A stretch of DNA of 64,000 nucleotides from Azospirillum brasilense (GTDB lineage Bacteria > Pseudomonadota > Alphaproteobacteria > Azospirillales > Azospirillaceae). Each line of letters starts with the position of its first letter. Within the stretch, counting starts at the first letter, position 1. The notes beneath the pieces were generated by a model. It had not been told where the DNA came from. It did no database searches and saw only the letters and a program-made list of their open reading frames with translations. This document shows positions 1-9,295 of the stretch, piece by piece. The position numbers were made by a program, and so were the translations under genes. The stretch covers positions 1,350,501-1,414,500 of the forward strand of contig NZ_CP059449.1 in assembly GCF_022023855.1 (NCBI RefSeq), written 5' to 3'.

Positions 1-2343
1 GATCTCCGACACGAGGTCGGCGACCCGCGCGATGCCCGCCACGATGTCGGTCAGCGAGGAGCCTGCGGAGCGGACCAGCTCCACCCCGTCCTTGACCTGC
101 GCCCCGCTGTCGAGGATCAGCGTCTTGATCTCCTTGGACGCCTGGGCGGAGCGCTGCGCGAGGTTGCGCACCTCCTGCGCCACCACCGCGAAGCCGCGCC
201 CGGCATCGCCGGCCCGCGCCGCCTCCACCGCCGCGTTCAGCGCCAGCAGGTTGGTCTGGAAGGCGATCTCGTCGATCACCCCGATGATGTCGGAAATCTT
301 CTGCGACGAGCGCTCGATCCCGCGCATCGCCTCCACGGCGCTGGCGGCGACCTGACCGCCCTTCTCGGCGGCGCGGCGGGCGTCGTTGGCGAAGGCGTTG
401 ACCTGCTGGGCGTTGTCGGCGTTGGAACGGACGGTGGCCGCCAGCTCCTCCATGCTCGCCGCCGTCTCCTCCAGCGAGGAGGCCTGCTGCTCGGTCCGCT
501 CGGACAGGTCGAGGCTGCCGTCGGCGATCTCGCGGCTGGCCGCGGCGATGGATTCGGCGGCGCCGTTGATGCGGCGGACGATCTCCGACAGCTTTTCCGC
601 CGTGCCGTTGAAATCGTCCTTCAGGCGCAGGAACACGCCCTCGTACGGCTTGTCGATGCGCCGCGACAGGTCGCCCTGCGACAGCGATTCCAGCATGGCG
701 GCCAGATCCTCGGTCACGCCGGAGACGTTGGCGGCCAGCCGGTTCATGCCCTCGCTGACCAGCCGGAAGAAGCCGGTCTTGCCGTCCAGCGCGATGCTTT
801 GGCTGAAGTCACCGCGCACGGCGCTGTCGACCATGGCGGCGATTTCCGCCTCGATGGACAGCTCCGCCGTCAGGTCGCGCCATTCGACGACGAGGCCCAG
901 CTTCTCGCCGTGGCGTCCGGCGACCGGGCTGGCGGTGATCTCGAAGCTGCGGCGGCCTGCCTTCACCATGCCCTTGTAGGGGCTGGCGAGGCCGGTCAGG
1001 CTGGAGCGCAGGCGCGGGGCCTCGGTGTCGAGCGCGTCGAGAGTCGTCCCGATCAGCCCGGCAGCGTCGAAGGCGGGCAGGGCCTTGCGCAGGTCGCTCT
1101 CGGCGGTCTTGAACATCGCCAGCGCGGCGGCGTTGCAATAGGTGACGGTCCCGTCCTCGCCCACCGTCATGATGCAGGACGACACGCGGTCGAGCGCGAT
1201 TCCCGCCCGCACGGCGGTCACCGCGTCCTCCTTGAAGGCGGCGACGGCGCGGGCCATCGCGCCCAGCTCGTCGCGCCCGTCGGTGTGGGGGACGGTGACC
1301 GACAGATGGCCGTCGCTGAGGTCGGTCATCACCTTGCGGATGCCCTGGACCGGGCCGGTGATCGAGCGGGCGATGACCTGGGCGGCGCCGATGCCCAGCA
1401 GCAGCGACAGGCCGCCCAGCACCAGGGCCAGCAGGACGCTGTTCTCCACCTCGGCCTCGGCGCGGGACTCGATCCCCTTCTGCTCGGCGTGGATGGCGGT
1501 GGCGATGGAGTCCAGCGTCGCGTTCAGGGCGGTGACGACCTTGGCGACGACCTCGACGCGCAGGCGGTCGATCTCCTTGTCGGCGGCGACGGCGTCGCGG
1601 AAGGCGGTGCGGTAGCCCGGTGCCCGTTCCGCCACCTCGCGCAGCATCGCCGCCACGCGGGGTTCGGTCAGCAGGGCCTGCGCCTCGCGCACATGCTCCA
1701 GCATCTCGTCCAGGTTCTTTTCCATCGGCCCCGCGGCGGCGGCGTCGCGCATGCCGAGCGCGCGGTTGGCGAAGAGGCGGCTCAGCACCCAGTGCTTCTC
1801 CATCTCCTCCCCGACCAAGGCGGCGTCCTTGTCGCCGGTGGCCTGGGCGCCCTCGACGATGCGCTCCAGCGTCCCGGTGATCTGGGTGCCCAGCGGGTCC
1901 ATGGTCTGGCGGATGGCCGCGTCGTAGCGGTCGCGGACGACGCGGATCGCCTCGAACTGGGTGTGGTACTCGGTGTGCAGCCGCGCCAGCTCGGCGAAGG
2001 CCGCCGCCTGGCTGGAGCGCTGGATGGCCGCGCCGTGAGCGGCCAGCGCCTGATCGAACTCGGTGCGCAGCGCCCTCTGGCGGTTGAGCGCGGCGGGGTC
2101 GCCGGAAACCAGATAGTCGCGCCCGTGGATGCGCTGGTTGGCGAGCCGGGCCGAGAGGTCCTTGGCGAAGGTGGCGAGTTCGCCGCCGGTGAGCACCGCG
2201 TCGACGCTGCCGTTCAGGCTGCGGATGCTCAGCAGGCTGGCGGCGACCTGGGCGGCCAGCAGGGCAAGCAGGAGCGCCAAGGCCAGCCACAGCCGCTTCG
2301 AGATGCCCATCGCCCCAACGAACGAACCGACCCCTTTCGCCAT
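1..2343 (-). CDS. Methyl-accepting chemotaxis protein (C-terminus cut by window edge)
   Basis: Transmembrane chemoreceptor that signals to the CheA/CheW pair encoded just upstream. The ATG at 2343 is followed by a short cytoplasmic start and a hydrophobic helix (about residues 14-35). A helical ligand-binding region of roughly 270 residues precedes a second membrane helix near residue 305. A HAMP segment, a PAS-like domain (about 385-485) and the methyl-accepting signalling domain follow. The highly conserved hairpin tip ([20 protein letters not shown]) reads across about 220-290. The frame stays open to base 1, so the last methylation helix is missing. It is last in the che operon seen here but is separated from cheW by 291 bp holding palindromic repeats, so it may also have its own promoter. 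Ligand unknown. Confidence 0.9.
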   Translation of the reverse strand, partial: MAKGVGSFVGAMGISKRLWLALALLLALLAAQVAASLLSIRSLNGSVDAVLTGGELATFAKDLSARLANQRIHGRDYLVSGDPAALNRQRALRTEFDQALAAHGAAIQRSSQAAAFAELARLHTEYHTQFEAIRVVRDRYDAAIRQTMDPLGTQITGTLERIVEGAQATGDKDAALVGEEMEKHWVLSRLFANRALGMRDAAAAGPMEKNLDEMLEHVREAQALLTEPRVAAMLREVAERAPGYRTAFRDAVAADKEIDRLRVEVVAKVVTALNATLDSIATAIHAEQKGIESRAEAEVENSVLLALVLGGLSLLLGIGAAQVIARSITGPVQGIRKVMTDLSDGHLSVTVPHTDGRDELGAMARAVAAFKEDAVTAVRAGIALDRVSSCIMTVGEDGTVTYCNAAALAMFKTAESDLRKALPAFDAAGLIGTTLDALDTEAPRLRSSLTGLASPYKGMVKAGRRSFEITASPVAGRHGEKLGLVVEWRDLTAELSIEAEIAAMVDSAVRGDFSQSIALDGKTGFFRLVSEGMNRLAANVSGVTEDLAAMLESLSQGDLSRRIDKPYEGVFLRLKDDFNGTAEKLSEIVRRINGAAESIAAASREIADGSLDLSERTEQQASSLEETAASMEELAATVRSNADNAQQVNAFANDARRAAEKGGQVAASAVEAMRGIERSSQKISDIIGVIDEIAFQTNLLALNAAVEAARAGDAGRGFAVVAQEVRNLAQRSAQASKEIKTLILDSGAQVKDGVELVRSAGSSLTDIVAGIARVADLVSEI

Positions 2344-2449
2344 GCCATCCCCCTTGCCCGCCGTGTCGTACCGGCGTTAGCCCTTATTTGAAACAAACCC
2401 GTGTGAAAAGCCGCGACATGACGCACCCCTGTGTCGCTGCTTTTGATGT

Positions 2450-2628
2450 CCCCTCTCCCCTCTGGGGAGAGGGTTAGGGTGAGGGGGTTGTGCGTGGCGC
2501 CACGTCCGCACAAGCGCGACCCCCTCACCGGCCCTTCGGGCCACCCTCTCCCCGCTTTCGGCGGACCGAAGGTCCGCCTGTCGCGTCAGCGCAAACGAAG
2601 TTTGCGCGTGAGCGGAGGGGAGAGGGCT
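2450..2628. repeat. Pair of palindromic intergenic repeat elements
   Basis: The cheW-receptor gap holds two related palindromes. The first (about 2451-2489) pairs CCCTCTCCCC with GGGGAGAGGG and ends in a GGTTAGGGTGAGGGGG tail. The second (about 2521-2626) has the same arms at 2544-2553 and 2617-2626, enclosing two perfect small hairpins (GCGGACC-GAA-GGTCCGC at 2561-2577 and one at 2589-2607). Elements with this core are widespread intergenic repeats in GC-rich proteobacteria. Within the operon they could form RNA structures that lower readthrough into the receptor gene. Confidence 0.75.
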
Positions 2629-2634
2629 ATCCAA

Positions 2635-3192
2635 TCAGGACGCCCGCTCCAGCGCCGGCAGGGCCTTGGTCGCGGAGTCCAGCTCGCTGTTCTCGACCGA
2701 GAACAGCTTCTCGACGCTCAGCAGCGTGACCATGCGATCGTCGGCGGTGTAGAGGCCGCTGAGATACTCGGCGTCGACCATGCCGCCGTCCACGTCGGGC
2801 GGTGGCTTGATCGCGTCGTGGCCGATCGCCAGGATGTCGGAGATGGCGTCGACCAGGATGCCGCGGGTGCGTTCCCCCACCTGGATCACCACCACGACGT
2901 GGCGCTTGGTGACCGACGTGGCGCCGCCGCCGAAGCGGGCGCGCAGGTCGAAGATGGGGATGATGATGCCGCGCAGGTTGATGACACCGCGCACATAGTC
3001 CGGCAGGTTCGGCAGGCGGCTTTCCGGCGTCCAGCCGCGGATCTCGCGGACCGACAGGATGTTGACGCCGTATTCCTCGCTGCCGACGGTGAAGGTGACG
3101 TACTGCTCCTCGGCGGCGTTGACCGCCATGACGTCGTTGCGGGCGTCGGTGCGGCTACCGCCGACGGTGGCGAGCGCGGTGGAACTGCTCAT
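2635..3192 (-). CDS. cheW: Chemotaxis coupling protein CheW
   Basis: Scaffold protein linking chemoreceptors to the kinase CheA. At 185 aa it is near the family length, with about 25 extra N-terminal residues. The CheW fold is plain: TFTVGSEEYGVNILSVREI, then the LPNLPDYVRGVINLRGIIIP segment that contacts CheA and receptors, then a ILVDAISDIL strand. It starts 10 nt after the end of cheA, which indicates co-transcription and probably translational coupling. The neighbouring receptor gene completes a core signalling set (receptor, CheW, CheA, CheY). cheB and cheR are not in the window and may lie beyond base 1. Confidence 0.95.
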   Translation of the reverse strand: MSSSTALATVGGSRTDARNDVMAVNAAEEQYVTFTVGSEEYGVNILSVREIRGWTPESRLPNLPDYVRGVINLRGIIIPIFDLRARFGGGATSVTKRHVVVVIQVGERTRGILVDAISDILAIGHDAIKPPPDVDGGMVDAEYLSGLYTADDRMVTLLSVEKLFSVENSELDSATKALPALERAS

Positions 3193-3202
3193 CGCTGTGG
3201 CC

Positions 3203-5446
3203 TCAGACCGGTTCGAGTGCGGGTGCGGGCAGCGCGGCCACCGGCGGACGCGGCGCCCTGGAGTCCATGTGCCGGCTCATCTCGCGCAGGCCGGCGACGT
3301 CCAGGATCAGGGCGACGCGCCCGTCGCCCAGGATGGTCGCGGCGGCCACGCCATCGAGGCGGCGGAAGTTCGCTTCCAGGCTCTTGATGACGACCTGCTG
3401 CTGGCCCAGCACCTCGTCCACGACGAGGCCGAGGCGGGAGCCGTCCTCCGTCTCCACCAGCACGACCAGCGCGCGGGTAGGGTCGGCGACCGCGCCGGGG
3501 ATGCCGAACAGCTGGTGCAGGTAGACCAGCCGCACATACTCGCCGCGGGCCATCATCACGTCGCACTTGCCGACCAGCCCGTGCAGGTCCGCCGCCTTGG
3601 GGCGCAGACTTTCCACGATGTTGGTCAGCGGCAGGACGAAGCGCTCCTCGCCGACCGAGATCACCATGCCGTCGAGCACGGCCAGGGTCAGCGGCAGCGA
3701 CAGCACGAAGCGCGAGCCCTCACCCGGCGTCGAGTAGACGCCGATGCGCCCGCCGAGCGAGGTGATGTTCCGCCGCACCACGTCCATGCCGACGCCGCGG
3801 CCCGACAGGTTGGACACCTGATCGGCGGTGGAGAAGCCGGGCAGGAAGATCAGGTTGTCGATCTCCTCGTCCGACAGGGTGGCGCCCGGCTGGACGAGGC
3901 CCTTCTCGATGGCCTTGGACAGCACCTTGGGCCGGTTGATGCCGCGCCCGTCGTCGGTGATCTCGATGACGATGCGGCCCGAGCGGTGCTGCGCCGACAG
4001 GTGCACGGTGCCGGCGCGCGGCTTGCCGACGCGCTCCCGCTCCTCCGGCCCTTCCAGCCCGTGGTCGATGGAATTGCGGATCATGTGGGTCAGCGGATCG
4101 ACGAGGTTCTCCACCACCGTCTTGTCCACCTCGGTCGTCTCGCCGCTGGTGACGAGCTGGACCTCCTTGCCGGTCGTGGCGGCGCATTCGCGGACCAGCC
4201 GCGGCATGCGGGAGAAGACGCTCGACACCGGCTGGGCGCGGATCGACATCACGCTCTCGCGCAGCTCGCGGGTGTGCTGGGCCAGCTGCTCCAGCCCTTC
4301 CAGAAGCTCCTGGAACTCGCCGGGGGGCAGCTCGCGCACATGCTCGGCGATCATCGCCTGGGTGATGACCATCTCGCCGACCATGTTGACCAGCCGGTCG
4401 ATCTTGTCGAGATCGACGCGGATGGTGTGGCTGGTCAGCCCGGCATGCTCCGCCCCGCCGCCGTTGGGGCGCGGACGGGCGGCTTCGGCTTTCGGGGTTT
4501 CAGCCCCAGGGGCTTTGGGGGACGCTTCGGGGATCGTGACAGCGACCGCCGACGGGACCGCGGCGGCGACGGGCACCGGATCGGTGACGGGTGGCGGCGC
4601 CTCGGGGGCGGCGGGCGGCGGCGCCTCCGCGGTGATGCGGATGTCGCAGTCGTCGGCCACGAACTCGAAGACGTCGTTGATCTTGTCCAGGTCGACGTCC
4701 GCATCGGCGATGAGCGTGACCGTCCAGGAGAGGTGGAGAAGCTCCGCCTCCAGGTTCTGGAGGTTGGGCAGGGCGTCGGTGTGGCATTCGACGGTGGCGT
4801 CGCCCAGCCGGCGCAGAGCGCGCAGCATGAAGGCCGGCTCGTTGCCCGACATCAGCAGGTCGGACCGCGGCCGGAAGACGATGGTCCAGCGCAGCTTGCC
4901 GGGGGGAACCGGGTCCTCCTCCGCGCGGGCGGCGGCGATGGCCGCCATGGCGTCGCCGAACAGCCCGGCCTCGTCGTCCTCGTCGTCGGCGTAGACGGGG
5001 GTAGGCGGCGGAGCGGCGGGAGCGGCCGCCGGGGCCGGGGCCTGCGGAGCCCCGCCCGACAGATGGCGGCGCAGGGCGGCCACGGTGCCGTCGGTGGTCC
5101 CCGCCGGGGCCGGGTCGCCCTCGCGCGCGTAGGCCAGCATCTGGCCCAGCAGGTCGTTGGCGCGGATCAGCGTGTCCACCAGCTCCGTCGTGACGGGGAC
5201 GGTGTTGTTGCGCACCCCGTCCATCACCGTCTCGAACTCGTGCGCGAAGGCGACCAGTTCGGTGAAGCCGAAGGCGCCGCCGCCGCCCTTGATGGAATGG
5301 ACGGCGCGGAAGATGGCGTTGACCTCGTCGGAATCGACCTCGCCCGGCGTCAGCCGCAGCAGACCGGATTCGGCGACCTCCAGCAACTCCGCGCTTTCGT
5401 CGAAATAGGTTTGCTTGAACCGGCTCAGGTCTTCCACGGGCGCCAC
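3203..5446 (-). CDS. cheA: Chemotaxis histidine kinase CheA
   Basis: Cytoplasmic kinase that phosphorylates CheY. The 747-aa protein has an N-terminal HPt domain with the phosphoryl-accepting histidine at residue 50 (AVHSIKGGGGAFGF). A Pro/Ala linker follows, then a domain around 190-280 that may correspond to P2. Next are the P3 dimerisation helices (about 340-410), the HATPase domain with N box (MIRNSIDHGLE) and G boxes (DDGRGI, GRGVGMDVV), and a C-terminal CheW-like regulatory domain. It lies 21 nt after cheY and 10 nt before cheW, in one operon. No key residue appears to be missing. Confidence 0.96.
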   Translation of the reverse strand: MAPVEDLSRFKQTYFDESAELLEVAESGLLRLTPGEVDSDEVNAIFRAVHSIKGGGGAFGFTELVAFAHEFETVMDGVRNNTVPVTTELVDTLIRANDLLGQMLAYAREGDPAPAGTTDGTVAALRRHLSGGAPQAPAPAAAPAAPPPTPVYADDEDDEAGLFGDAMAAIAAARAEEDPVPPGKLRWTIVFRPRSDLLMSGNEPAFMLRALRRLGDATVECHTDALPNLQNLEAELLHLSWTVTLIADADVDLDKINDVFEFVADDCDIRITAEAPPPAAPEAPPPVTDPVPVAAAVPSAVAVTIPEASPKAPGAETPKAEAARPRPNGGGAEHAGLTSHTIRVDLDKIDRLVNMVGEMVITQAMIAEHVRELPPGEFQELLEGLEQLAQHTRELRESVMSIRAQPVSSVFSRMPRLVRECAATTGKEVQLVTSGETTEVDKTVVENLVDPLTHMIRNSIDHGLEGPEERERVGKPRAGTVHLSAQHRSGRIVIEITDDGRGINRPKVLSKAIEKGLVQPGATLSDEEIDNLIFLPGFSTADQVSNLSGRGVGMDVVRRNITSLGGRIGVYSTPGEGSRFVLSLPLTLAVLDGMVISVGEERFVLPLTNIVESLRPKAADLHGLVGKCDVMMARGEYVRLVYLHQLFGIPGAVADPTRALVVLVETEDGSRLGLVVDEVLGQQQVVIKSLEANFRRLDGVAAATILGDGRVALILDVAGLREMSRHMDSRAPRPPVAALPAPALEPV

Positions 5447-5467
5447 CTCACAAGCCAGGACGCGGCG

Positions 5468-5833
5468 TCAGCCGCACACCTTCTGCACGACGGAGATCAG
5501 CTTCTCCGGGTTGAAGGGCTTCACGATCCAGCCGGTCGCCCCCACCGCCCGGCCTTCGGACTTCTTCTTCTCGTCGGCCTCGGTGGTCAGCATCAGGATG
5601 GGCAGCGTGCGGTGCGCCGGTGTGGCGCGCAGGCGGCGGATCAGGGTCAGCCCGTCCATCACCGGCATGTTGAGGTCGGTGATGACGAGGTCCACCTTGT
5701 TGGCGCCGATGACGCCCAGCGCCTGCTGGCCGTCGGCGGCTTCGACCACGTCGTAACCGGCGCCCTTCAGCGTGAAGGAGACCATGTCCCGCATGGTCCG
5801 CGAATCGTCGACGGTGAGTACCTTCTTCTTCAC
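5468..5833 (-). CDS. cheY: Chemotaxis response regulator CheY
   Basis: Single-domain receiver of 121 aa that carries the phosphoryl signal from CheA to the motor or another output. The acidic pocket (VDD, residues 8-10), phospho-acceptor Asp53 in TDLNMPVMDG, the conserved Thr in MLTTEA and the Lys in VKPF are all present. I chose the GTG start at 5833. GGAG lies about 6 nt upstream, and the GTG overlaps the TGA of the STAS gene (GTGA), a classic coupling arrangement. An ATG at 5845 would add four residues. The C-terminus ends shortly after the last helix, so there is no output domain. Confidence 0.93.
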   Translation of the reverse strand: MKKKVLTVDDSRTMRDMVSFTLKGAGYDVVEAADGQQALGVIGANKVDLVITDLNMPVMDGLTLIRRLRATPAHRTLPILMLTTEADEKKKSEGRAVGATGWIVKPFNPEKLISVVQKVCG

Positions 5834-6141
5834 GCTTGGCTCCATTGCTTCAACCAGCCGTCCAGCCCCAGATCCTCGCAGGCTTCCGCCAGGACTTCGG
5901 ACGGCTGGGCGATGGCGAACGTCCGGTTGTGTTCGGCGGCATGCCGGGAGGCGACCAGAAGCGCCTGGACGCAGGCGGTGCTGACCCGCTCCACGGCGGC
6001 GGCCTCGGCGATGACGGTCTCGGAGGCGGCGAAGCCGGCGCGCAGGCTGTCCAGAAGGGGCTGAGCCATGGCGAGGTCGAGGTCGCTGGGCAGGCCCAGG
6101 CGCACCGCCCCCCCCTCGTCGCTCCACTTGATCAGTGTCAC
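5830..6141 (-). CDS. STAS-domain protein, first gene of the che operon
   Basis: Small (103-aa) cytoplasmic protein matching the STAS/anti-sigma-antagonist fold. A strand-rich start (VRLGLPSDLDLAMAQPLLDSL) is followed by the STAS loop-helix (VERVSTACVQALLVASRHAAE). The serine-threonine pair in that loop is the usual phosphorylation position. The GTG start at 6141 is preceded by AAGGAG at good spacing; the reading frame continues upstream but without a better start. STAS proteins open some alphaproteobacterial chemotaxis operons. Its partner here, a kinase or scaffold, is not known from sequence. Confidence 0.8.
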   Translation of the reverse strand: MTLIKWSDEGGAVRLGLPSDLDLAMAQPLLDSLRAGFAASETVIAEAAAVERVSTACVQALLVASRHAAEHNRTFAIAQPSEVLAEACEDLGLDGWLKQWSQA

Positions 6142-6321
6142 CGCTCGTCTCCTTGCCACCCGACCGGGCAGAACCGGCACCGGGAGGGCTTCCATGTCCG
6201 GCATTTGGGAAAAAACCTGCCAGAAACACGTATAAGGATTCGTTAAGGCAACTGGACTGACCTGTGTCAACCAAGGGTGTTATCGGGCGGGGTGTCCCGA
6301 TCGTTTCGTCTTACGATTGAT

Positions 6322-9060
6322 TCAGGATGCCGCTTCCGCACGCGCTTCCGCCTGCGGCACGGTGAAGGCGAAGGTGGCGCCGCGGCCGGGGGCGCTGTCC
6401 ACCCAGATGCGGCCGCCGAGATGCTCGACGATGCGCTTGCAGATGGCCAGACCCAGCCCGGTGCCCTGCGGCTTGTCGGTCATGGTGTCGCCGACCTGCC
6501 GGAAGCGCTCGAAGACGATGGCCTGATGCTCCGCGGCGATGCCGGGGCCGCTGTCGGTGACGGACACGCGCAGGTGGTCGCCTTCCACCGTCACGGACAG
6601 CGAGGCCCGCCCGCCGGCTGGGGTGAATTTCGCGGCGTTGGACAGCAGGTTCACCGCCACCTGCACCAGCCGGTCATGGTCGCCGCGCACCGCCGGCAAA
6701 CCTTGCGGGATGGTGACGGCCAGCGCGATGCCGCGCTCGTGGAACAGCCGGGCGGTGGCCGCCGCCGCCTGCTCCAGCGCGGCCCCGAGGTCCATCGGAC
6801 GGACCTGCCAGTCGATCTCCCCGGCCTCGATCTTCGCCATGTCGAGGACCTGATTGATCAGGCGGGTCAGCCGTTCGCTCTCGGTGATGACGAGGCCGAG
6901 GAACTCCTGCCGCTGCTCCAGCTCGATGTCGGGGTTGTCGTGCAGCACCTCGGTCAGGGCGCGGATGGAGGTCAGGGGCGTGCGCAGCTCGTGCGTCACG
7001 GTGGACAGGAATTCGTCCTTCAGCCGGTCCAGCTCCGTCAGCCGCAAGTTGGCAGCGCGCAGCGCGGCCGACGCGCGCTGCAGCTCCGCCGTCTTGTGTT
7101 CGAGCTGGCGGCTGTATTCGATGACGTGGCTGGTCTCGTCGAGCATCCGCATCAGCTCGGGGTAGCTGACCTCGCCGCCCTCCACCGCGGAGGCCAGCGC
7201 CACCCGCGCGGAGGCGGCGCCGATCGCCCCGGCGAGCAGCCGCTCGGCGAAGCGCACCAGCTCCGCTCCGGCCCGGCGATCGGGCTCCAGCGGGCCGTGA
7301 CGGCGGACATGCTGGGCGAAGGCGGCCTCGGCGCGCTGCGGACCGAGGAAGCGCGCGACGATCCGTTGCAGGTCGCCGGCCGTGGCGGTGCCGCGCCACG
7401 CGCCCGCGGGCGGGTGGGTGTCGCGGTGCTGGAACACCTCGACGAAGGCGGTGGCCTGCGCCCGCTCGCCCAGGCCGGGGCGGTCGAGCAGGGACACCAC
7501 GACGTAAAGGCCGATGTTGAGAAGCATGCTCCAGAAGAGGGCGTGGGTCAGCGGGTCCATGCCGTCCAGCCCGAACAGGGCGTAGGGCCGCAGCAGGGCG
7601 ATGCCCCAAGGCCCCTGGTCGATGAAGGCGGCGGGCAGCCAGCCGGACCGTGCGAAGCTGGGCAGCAGCAGCGTGTAGGCCCAGGTCAGGATGCCGGTGC
7701 CGAGACCGACCAGCGCGCCGCGCCGGGTCGCCCCCGCCCAATAGACGCCGCCGATCAGCGCCGGGGCAAACTGCGCCACCGCCGTGAAGGAGATCAGGCC
7801 GATGGCGCTCAGCGCGTAGGCCGAGCCGGCGATGCGGAAATACAGGTAGCCGAGCAGCAGGATCGCCACGATGGCGGCGCGCCGGATGGCCAGCAGCAAC
7901 GGCGACAGGTCGTGCAGCCGCTCCAGCCGGGCGCTGCGGGCGCGCAGCAACAACGGCATCACGATGTCGTTGCACACCATGGTGGAGAGCGCGATGGCCT
8001 CGACCACGATCATTCCGGTGGCCGCCGACAGCCCGCCGATGAAGGCCAGCAACGCCAGCCACTCGTTCCCGGCGGCCAGCGGCAGCGCCACCACGAACAT
8101 GTCCGGGTCCACCGCCCGGTCGGGAAAGCGCATCAGCCCGGCCACCGCCACCGGCAGGACGAACAGGTTGATCAGCAGCATGTAGAGCGGGAACAGCCAC
8201 AGGGCGCGGGTCAGGTGCCGCTCGTCCACATTCTCGATCACCGTCACCTGGAACTGGCGCGGCAGGCACAGCACCGCCGCCATCGACAGCAGCGTCATGG
8301 TCAGCCACGACCCGTCGGCCAGCGCCGGAGCGGAGGTGAAGAGGTTGCGGATCTCAGGATGCTCCGCGGCCGTGGCGAACAGCTCGGTCGGGCCGTCGTG
8401 CAGCCCCCAGACCACCGCCGCGCCGACCGCCAGGAAGGCAACCAGCTTGACCACCGATTCAAAGGCGATGGCCGCCACCATGCCCTCGTGATGCTCCGCC
8501 GCGTCGATGTGGCGCGTGCCGAAGATGATGGCGAAGGCCGCCATGACGACCGCCACATAGAAGGCGTTGTCCAGCACGACGGGCAGGGACAGGCCGCCGG
8601 TGGCGCCAGACGGGTCGGTCCCCCACAGCACGTCGAAGCTGACCGCCACGGCCTTGAGCTGCAGGGCGATGTAGGGTGTCACCCCGATCACCGCGGTCAG
8701 CGCCACCAGCCCGCCCAGCCCCTGGCTGCGCCCGTAGCGGGAGGCGATGAAGTCGGCGATGGAGGTGATGCGCTGCGCCTTGGCGATGCGCAGGATCTTG
8801 CGCAGCACCAGCGGCCCCAGCAGCATCAGCAGAGTCGGGCCGAGATAGATCGGCAGGAAACCGATGCCCAGCGATGCCGCCCGCCCGACCGAACCGTAGA
8901 AGGTCCAGGTGGTGCAATAGACCGCCAGCGAGAGCGCGTACACGTACGGCGACGCGATGACGCTGCGCCCCGCGTCGGCCCGCCGGTCCGCCCACCAGGC
9001 GATGGCGAAGAGGAGGAGCAGGTAGGCGAAGCTGGCGGCGACGATGGCGGGCCAGGGCAT
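6322..9060 (-). CDS. CbrA-like hybrid: sodium/solute symporter fused to histidine kinase
   Basis: Inner-membrane sensor of 912 aa. The first roughly 480 residues form a many-helix SLC5/PutP-type symporter domain, opening with AIVAASFAYLLLLFAIAWWAD and containing VYCTTWTFYGSVG. A linker and coiled coil follow. The HisKA box (TVTHELRTPLTS, His near residue 688) and an HATPase domain (NLLSNAAKFTP, DSGPGI, GTGLGLAI) complete it. This is the layout of CbrA, which in pseudomonads controls carbon/nitrogen balance and histidine uptake. Its start lies one base after the stop of the small membrane gene (TGACATG), so translation is coupled. The output regulator may be the receiver-only protein at 11496; no NtrC-type CbrB is adjacent. 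Confidence 0.88.
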   Translation of the reverse strand: MPWPAIVAASFAYLLLLFAIAWWADRRADAGRSVIASPYVYALSLAVYCTTWTFYGSVGRAASLGIGFLPIYLGPTLLMLLGPLVLRKILRIAKAQRITSIADFIASRYGRSQGLGGLVALTAVIGVTPYIALQLKAVAVSFDVLWGTDPSGATGGLSLPVVLDNAFYVAVVMAAFAIIFGTRHIDAAEHHEGMVAAIAFESVVKLVAFLAVGAAVVWGLHDGPTELFATAAEHPEIRNLFTSAPALADGSWLTMTLLSMAAVLCLPRQFQVTVIENVDERHLTRALWLFPLYMLLINLFVLPVAVAGLMRFPDRAVDPDMFVVALPLAAGNEWLALLAFIGGLSAATGMIVVEAIALSTMVCNDIVMPLLLRARSARLERLHDLSPLLLAIRRAAIVAILLLGYLYFRIAGSAYALSAIGLISFTAVAQFAPALIGGVYWAGATRRGALVGLGTGILTWAYTLLLPSFARSGWLPAAFIDQGPWGIALLRPYALFGLDGMDPLTHALFWSMLLNIGLYVVVSLLDRPGLGERAQATAFVEVFQHRDTHPPAGAWRGTATAGDLQRIVARFLGPQRAEAAFAQHVRRHGPLEPDRRAGAELVRFAERLLAGAIGAASARVALASAVEGGEVSYPELMRMLDETSHVIEYSRQLEHKTAELQRASAALRAANLRLTELDRLKDEFLSTVTHELRTPLTSIRALTEVLHDNPDIELEQRQEFLGLVITESERLTRLINQVLDMAKIEAGEIDWQVRPMDLGAALEQAAAATARLFHERGIALAVTIPQGLPAVRGDHDRLVQVAVNLLSNAAKFTPAGGRASLSVTVEGDHLRVSVTDSGPGIAAEHQAIVFERFRQVGDTMTDKPQGTGLGLAICKRIVEHLGGRIWVDSAPGRGATFAFTVPQAEARAEAAS

Positions 9061-9061
9061 G

Positions 9062-9295
9062 TCAGCGCCCCCCGCGTTCCAGAAGCACCGCCGACAGCGC
9101 GATCACCCCGCCCCACACCCCCAACGCGTACACGTACAGCAGCGGCAGGCCGAGCAGCGTGTCGCCGGCGCCGAAGACGCGCAGCAGCGGCGGGTTGAAG
9201 GCGACCACGCCGAACAGGAACAGCGCGATCAGGCTGTCGGCGCCCGCCCGGCGCGGTGGAGGGGGTGCGGGTTGCGGGGCGGGGCCCCCGGTCAA
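9062..9295 (-). CDS. Small two-helix membrane protein upstream of the CbrA-like kinase
   Basis: A 77-aa protein. After a Pro/Arg-rich start it has two hydrophobic segments (IALFLFGVVAF and VYALGVWGGVIALSAVLL). The TTG start overlaps the TGA of the exonuclease gene (TTGA), and its own stop is one base before the kinase ATG, so it is coupled on both sides. Small membrane proteins precede many SLC5 symporters, and pseudomonads carry cbrX before cbrA. A role in assembling or stabilising the symporter domain is plausible but inferred. Too short for firm family assignment. Confidence 0.75.
   Translation of the reverse strand: MTGGPAPQPAPPPPRRAGADSLIALFLFGVVAFNPPLLRVFGAGDTLLGLPLLYVYALGVWGGVIALSAVLLERGGR

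Noticed and set aside
799..2391. Long forward open frame opposite the chemoreceptor gene
   Set aside because: Gln/His/Gly/Arg-rich low-complexity product, mirror of a well-conserved reverse gene; typical antisense shadow in high-GC DNA. The same applies to the forward frames at 3059-6064, 6277-9198, 9256-10656 and 23332-25188.
5468..6274. Single 268-aa protein fusing the STAS region with CheY
   Set aside because: The upstream part is read in the wrong frame. The STAS protein is in another frame and ends in a GTGA overlap with the CheY start.
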